DNA of 64,000 nucleotides from Auanema rhodensis (Eukaryota; Nematoda; Chromadorea; Rhabditida; Rhabditidae): assembly GCA_964057225.1 (NCBI GenBank), contig OZ059896.1:7626001-7690000 (forward strand), given 5' to 3'. The notes beneath the pieces were generated by a model. The model did no database searches. It was not told the DNA's origin and was given only the letters and a program-made list of their open reading frames with translations. The position numbers and the translations under genes were made by a program. Shown here piece by piece: positions 61,448 through 64,000 of the stretch. Position 1 is the first letter of the stretch. Each line of letters starts with the position of its first letter.

Positions 61448-63468
61448 ATGTTTCACAGGAGAGCTCATAGAATTGTCAATGTTTTAATCACCTTATGCCT
61501 AGTAAGTAATTTTTTTCAAAATATTTACCGTTAATTGTATTTGTTTTAGTTTGGATTTTTTGTAATTTTTCTGAAAACTCCCTCTCAGCCGAAGCAGGAT
61601 CTTATATTTCCAACAATAGACGAAAAGCAATGGAAAGAAATAGGAGAATTAAATTCAACTATAGACACTACTTATGATGATTTTCAGCAATGGCGTTTCA
61701 AAAGTAAGTATTAAACAATTTTTTTTGCTGATTACAATTTCAGTGTCAGCAAATAATACCATAAATGGCCGAGAAGTAGTCGAATCGGTTATGTTTTTGA
61801 ATGAGAACTTTGATATTTTGAATGTTGAAAAATTTGGACCCGTTGAGGATGTAAAAACAGTTATTGTAATTCAGGTATCTAACAAGTTAACAAGCTTCAA
61901 TAAGTTTATATTTTTATTTAAGGTGCATAATAGAATAGCATATCTTCGGTATTTAATTGACTCATTGGAAAAAACCAAAGGAATTGAAGATGCTTTATTG
62001 GTTTTCAGTCATGATATTAACGTTGAAGCAATTAATCATATGGTTCATAATATTTCTTTTGCTAGAGTAAGTTTATTTCTTATTTCTTTGTCTACTTATT
62101 TCTCTTCTAGGTATATCAAATATTTTATCCTTTAAATATGCAATTGTTTCCAAGTGTGTTTCCTGGTCAGGAACCTCTTGATTGTCCTGAAAAAATTGGC
62201 AAAGCTAGGTTAGTATATTTTATAATTATTGCTTCTCTTCGCATTCGCATTCACATTGCAATTTAATTTTATTTTTTGTTAATCATTTAATTTGTTATAT
62301 CTGTCGCAACTATTTGCTGATTTTCATTGTACTTCAATTTAAATTGGATGCATCACTAGACATTTTGTGTTTGATTACACAATTTCTTCAAAGTTTACTT
62401 AAGGGATTATATTTGTTCATTGCAGAGCGCAAATTGTAGGATGTCAAAATAAGGACTTTCCAGATAAGTATGGCAATTATAGAGTTGCTCAGTTAACACA
62501 GATTAAGCACCATTGGTGGTGGAAGGTATGAAAATAGTATTTGGGGCTTCAATCCTATATTTTTTTATTCTAAAGATGAACTTCGTTTTCGATGGGATAA
62601 TTGATAGGTTCGGGTTGCATAATTCATGGGTTCTTCTTCTTGAAGAAGACCACCTTGTAGTTCCCGATGCTTTGTATGTGCTTAATTATATAACTGACAA
62701 CAAAGATGAGTAAGTAGCTTTCTAAAATTATTATTGCTCATTTCAAACATTTAGACTTTGCCCTAATTGTGATTTGATTTCTTTGGGTGCTTACTTAAAA
62801 TCTACTAGAAAATATGGAGAGACGATCTCTTTGCTCGGCTCACATCCTTGGTTTAGCAGCAAGCATAATATGGGGATGGCGCTTCAGCGTACTGAATGGC
62901 TTAAAATTAAAGGATGTGCTGAGGTAAAAATTAAATTTTTTCTTATTTGTATTTATATATCTGTTTAGATGTTTTGTACTTGGGATGATTATAACTGGGA
63001 TTGGTCGGTAATGCAAGTAACAGCGAAATGCTTACCTCAACGATTTCGGGTTATCTTTGCTAAAAGCCCTAGAGTTCTTCACATTGGCGACTGCGGAGTT
63101 CATACTCATAGGTTTTATTGAAGCATAGCCAATGGTTTATTTTTATTTTCTTAGATGCACAGCTTCTAATGCATATACTCAAGCTACACAATTAGTGGAA
63201 GAGCATCATGGGGCTTTGTTCCCTAGCCAACTAAAAGTGACCGATGTAAGATATTTCAAAAAAATTAAATTAAATTTTAAAATTTATTTAGATTTCACGT
63301 CGATCGTTAAAGCCCTCAAAGGAAAATGGTGGTTGGGGTGATAAAAGAGATCATGAATTATGTCGACTTAATACTCATCCTCTGACTTGGAATACAAAAG
63401 AAGCCAATATGAGCATTATTGAAAAGCTTCTGAACCATCGTATACATGTTCCTAGTCAATCAAAATAG
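61448..63468 (+). CDS. gly-20: Alpha-1,6-mannosyl-glycoprotein GlcNAc-transferase II (MGAT2)
   Basis: Golgi enzyme that adds beta-1,2-GlcNAc to the alpha-1,6 mannose arm when complex N-glycans are made. Eleven exons in phase give 464 aa: 61448-61501, 61550-61703, 61744-61874, 61923-62066, 62111-62208, 62426-62525, 62576-62708, 62755-62923, 62969-63111, 63155-63245, 63291-63468. Type II membrane topology: short basic tail (FHRRAHR), anchor (IVNVLITLCLFGFFVIFL), then stem and catalytic domain. Family blocks: VIVIQVHNRIAYLRYLIDSL, QIFYPLNMQLFPSVFPG, IKHHWWWKMNFVFDG, the nucleotide-metal motif LLLEEDHLV, and DYNWDWSVMQ. C. elegans gly-20 is the clear counterpart. Confidence 0.95.
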
Positions 63469-64000
63469 ATTTTTTTGTTTTGTTTTTAGAAAATAGTTTG
63501 TTTTATGAAAATTTCTAACGGGTATTTCATGGACTTCGTACTGATAAGAACTAAGCTATCTCTGTAATAATTCCTTGAACCTCGTACTAGCAGATCTGCG
63601 GGTTGCTCCCTCTAACTACTTGCTTTTTAATCTACTTTATTTCATCCACCAAGCGGTGTGATGTGCATATTACAACTTATTTACGGGTTTTTCTTAGATT
63701 GTCTAATAAATTTTTTTAAAATATTTGTGTTTAAAATACATATCTTGTTCTGAACAACTATTACATAATAATTGCTTCATTTAATTTTAAAATGCTGTAA
63801 GTATCATCTCGGATTAGAAAATGCCTAAAGGATATAAGAATAGTATTGCTGCTGGGTAAAAGGATTCGTGATCAAAGTACTGTGATCTGATTAGGTCATT
63901 TGTTGGTGCTATAGGCATTTTTTGGTGGGCGGGATGAAGTAAACAATGTAGTTTGTGACTATATATACACCACCAAAAAGAGTCAAACTCATTCCTTCAC
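63469..64000. other. 3' flank of gly-20 and window edge
   Basis: AT-rich with AATAAA-like signals near 63704. An ATG at 63821 opens a short frame (MPKGYKNSIAAG) before a gt, which could be the start of another gene, but there is too little to support it. TATA-like sequence at 63960-63967. Confidence 0.4.

Noticed and set aside
63821-63860. Short ATG frame MPKGYKNSIAAG near the window edge as the start of a new gene
   Set aside because: Only 12 codons before a weak gt, with no recognisable family and no downstream sequence to test it.

Overview
The window looks like nuclear DNA from a nematode, probably a chromadorean. It is AT-rich, and its genes are cut into many exons by introns that are mostly 42-50 bp. 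Donors are GT (two look like GC) and acceptors are tttcag or ttttag. An AG acceptor often sits just before the ATG, as expected for spliced-leader trans-splicing. The gene content (TWK-type K2P channel, nematode transthyretin-like proteins, PNC-1-type nicotinamidase, many-exon serpentine receptors) fits a worm. I cannot name the species. Every model below was built by hand from reading frame, intron phase and family similarity. Every complete model has a total coding length divisible by three.

Layout. 78-327: end of rpl-12. 1633-3425: serine/proline-rich protein with a Myb-type C-terminal motif and E2F-like sites upstream. 3782-7250: nicotinamidase with an optional signal-peptide exon. 7513-8029 (-): MTRFR-like GGQ protein. 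8282-10312 (-): complete NAMPT. 10779-13020 (-): divergent copine. 13606-16278: beta subunit of mitochondrial processing peptidase. 16666-22614: K2P channel with a QT-motif-rich tail. 24263-27053: small secreted, probably GPI-anchored protein. 27485-28350 and 28362-28841 (both -): LIPT2 and MRPL42, only 11 bp apart. 29502-32994: gamma-COP. 33213-35280: two tandem transthyretin-like genes. 36878-40503: PAPS synthase with two alternative first exons. 40813-42930 (-): Cys-loop channel. 44086-46528 (-): FAAH-type amidase. 47451-49982: SLC2-like transporter. 50436-52153 and 52918-54946: two 7TM receptors. 54915-56914 (-): torsin, whose CDS overlaps the receptor CDS tail-to-tail. 57407-58744: orphan secreted protein. 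61448-63468: GlcNAc-transferase II.

The main biological point is the NAD salvage neighbourhood at 3782-10312. It holds both enzymes that can consume nicotinamide: a deamidase (with predicted secreted and cytosolic forms) and NAMPT. As far as I know Caenorhabditis elegans has only the deamidase, so the pair is unusual for a nematode. Other points worth checking are a PAPS synthase whose first-exon choice adds or removes a PAPSS1-like nuclear motif, a K2P tail with about nine repeated QT motifs resembling an LC8-binding array, a tight MRPL42-LIPT2 pair resembling an SL1-type operon, and a possible Myb remnant without DNA-binding repeats.
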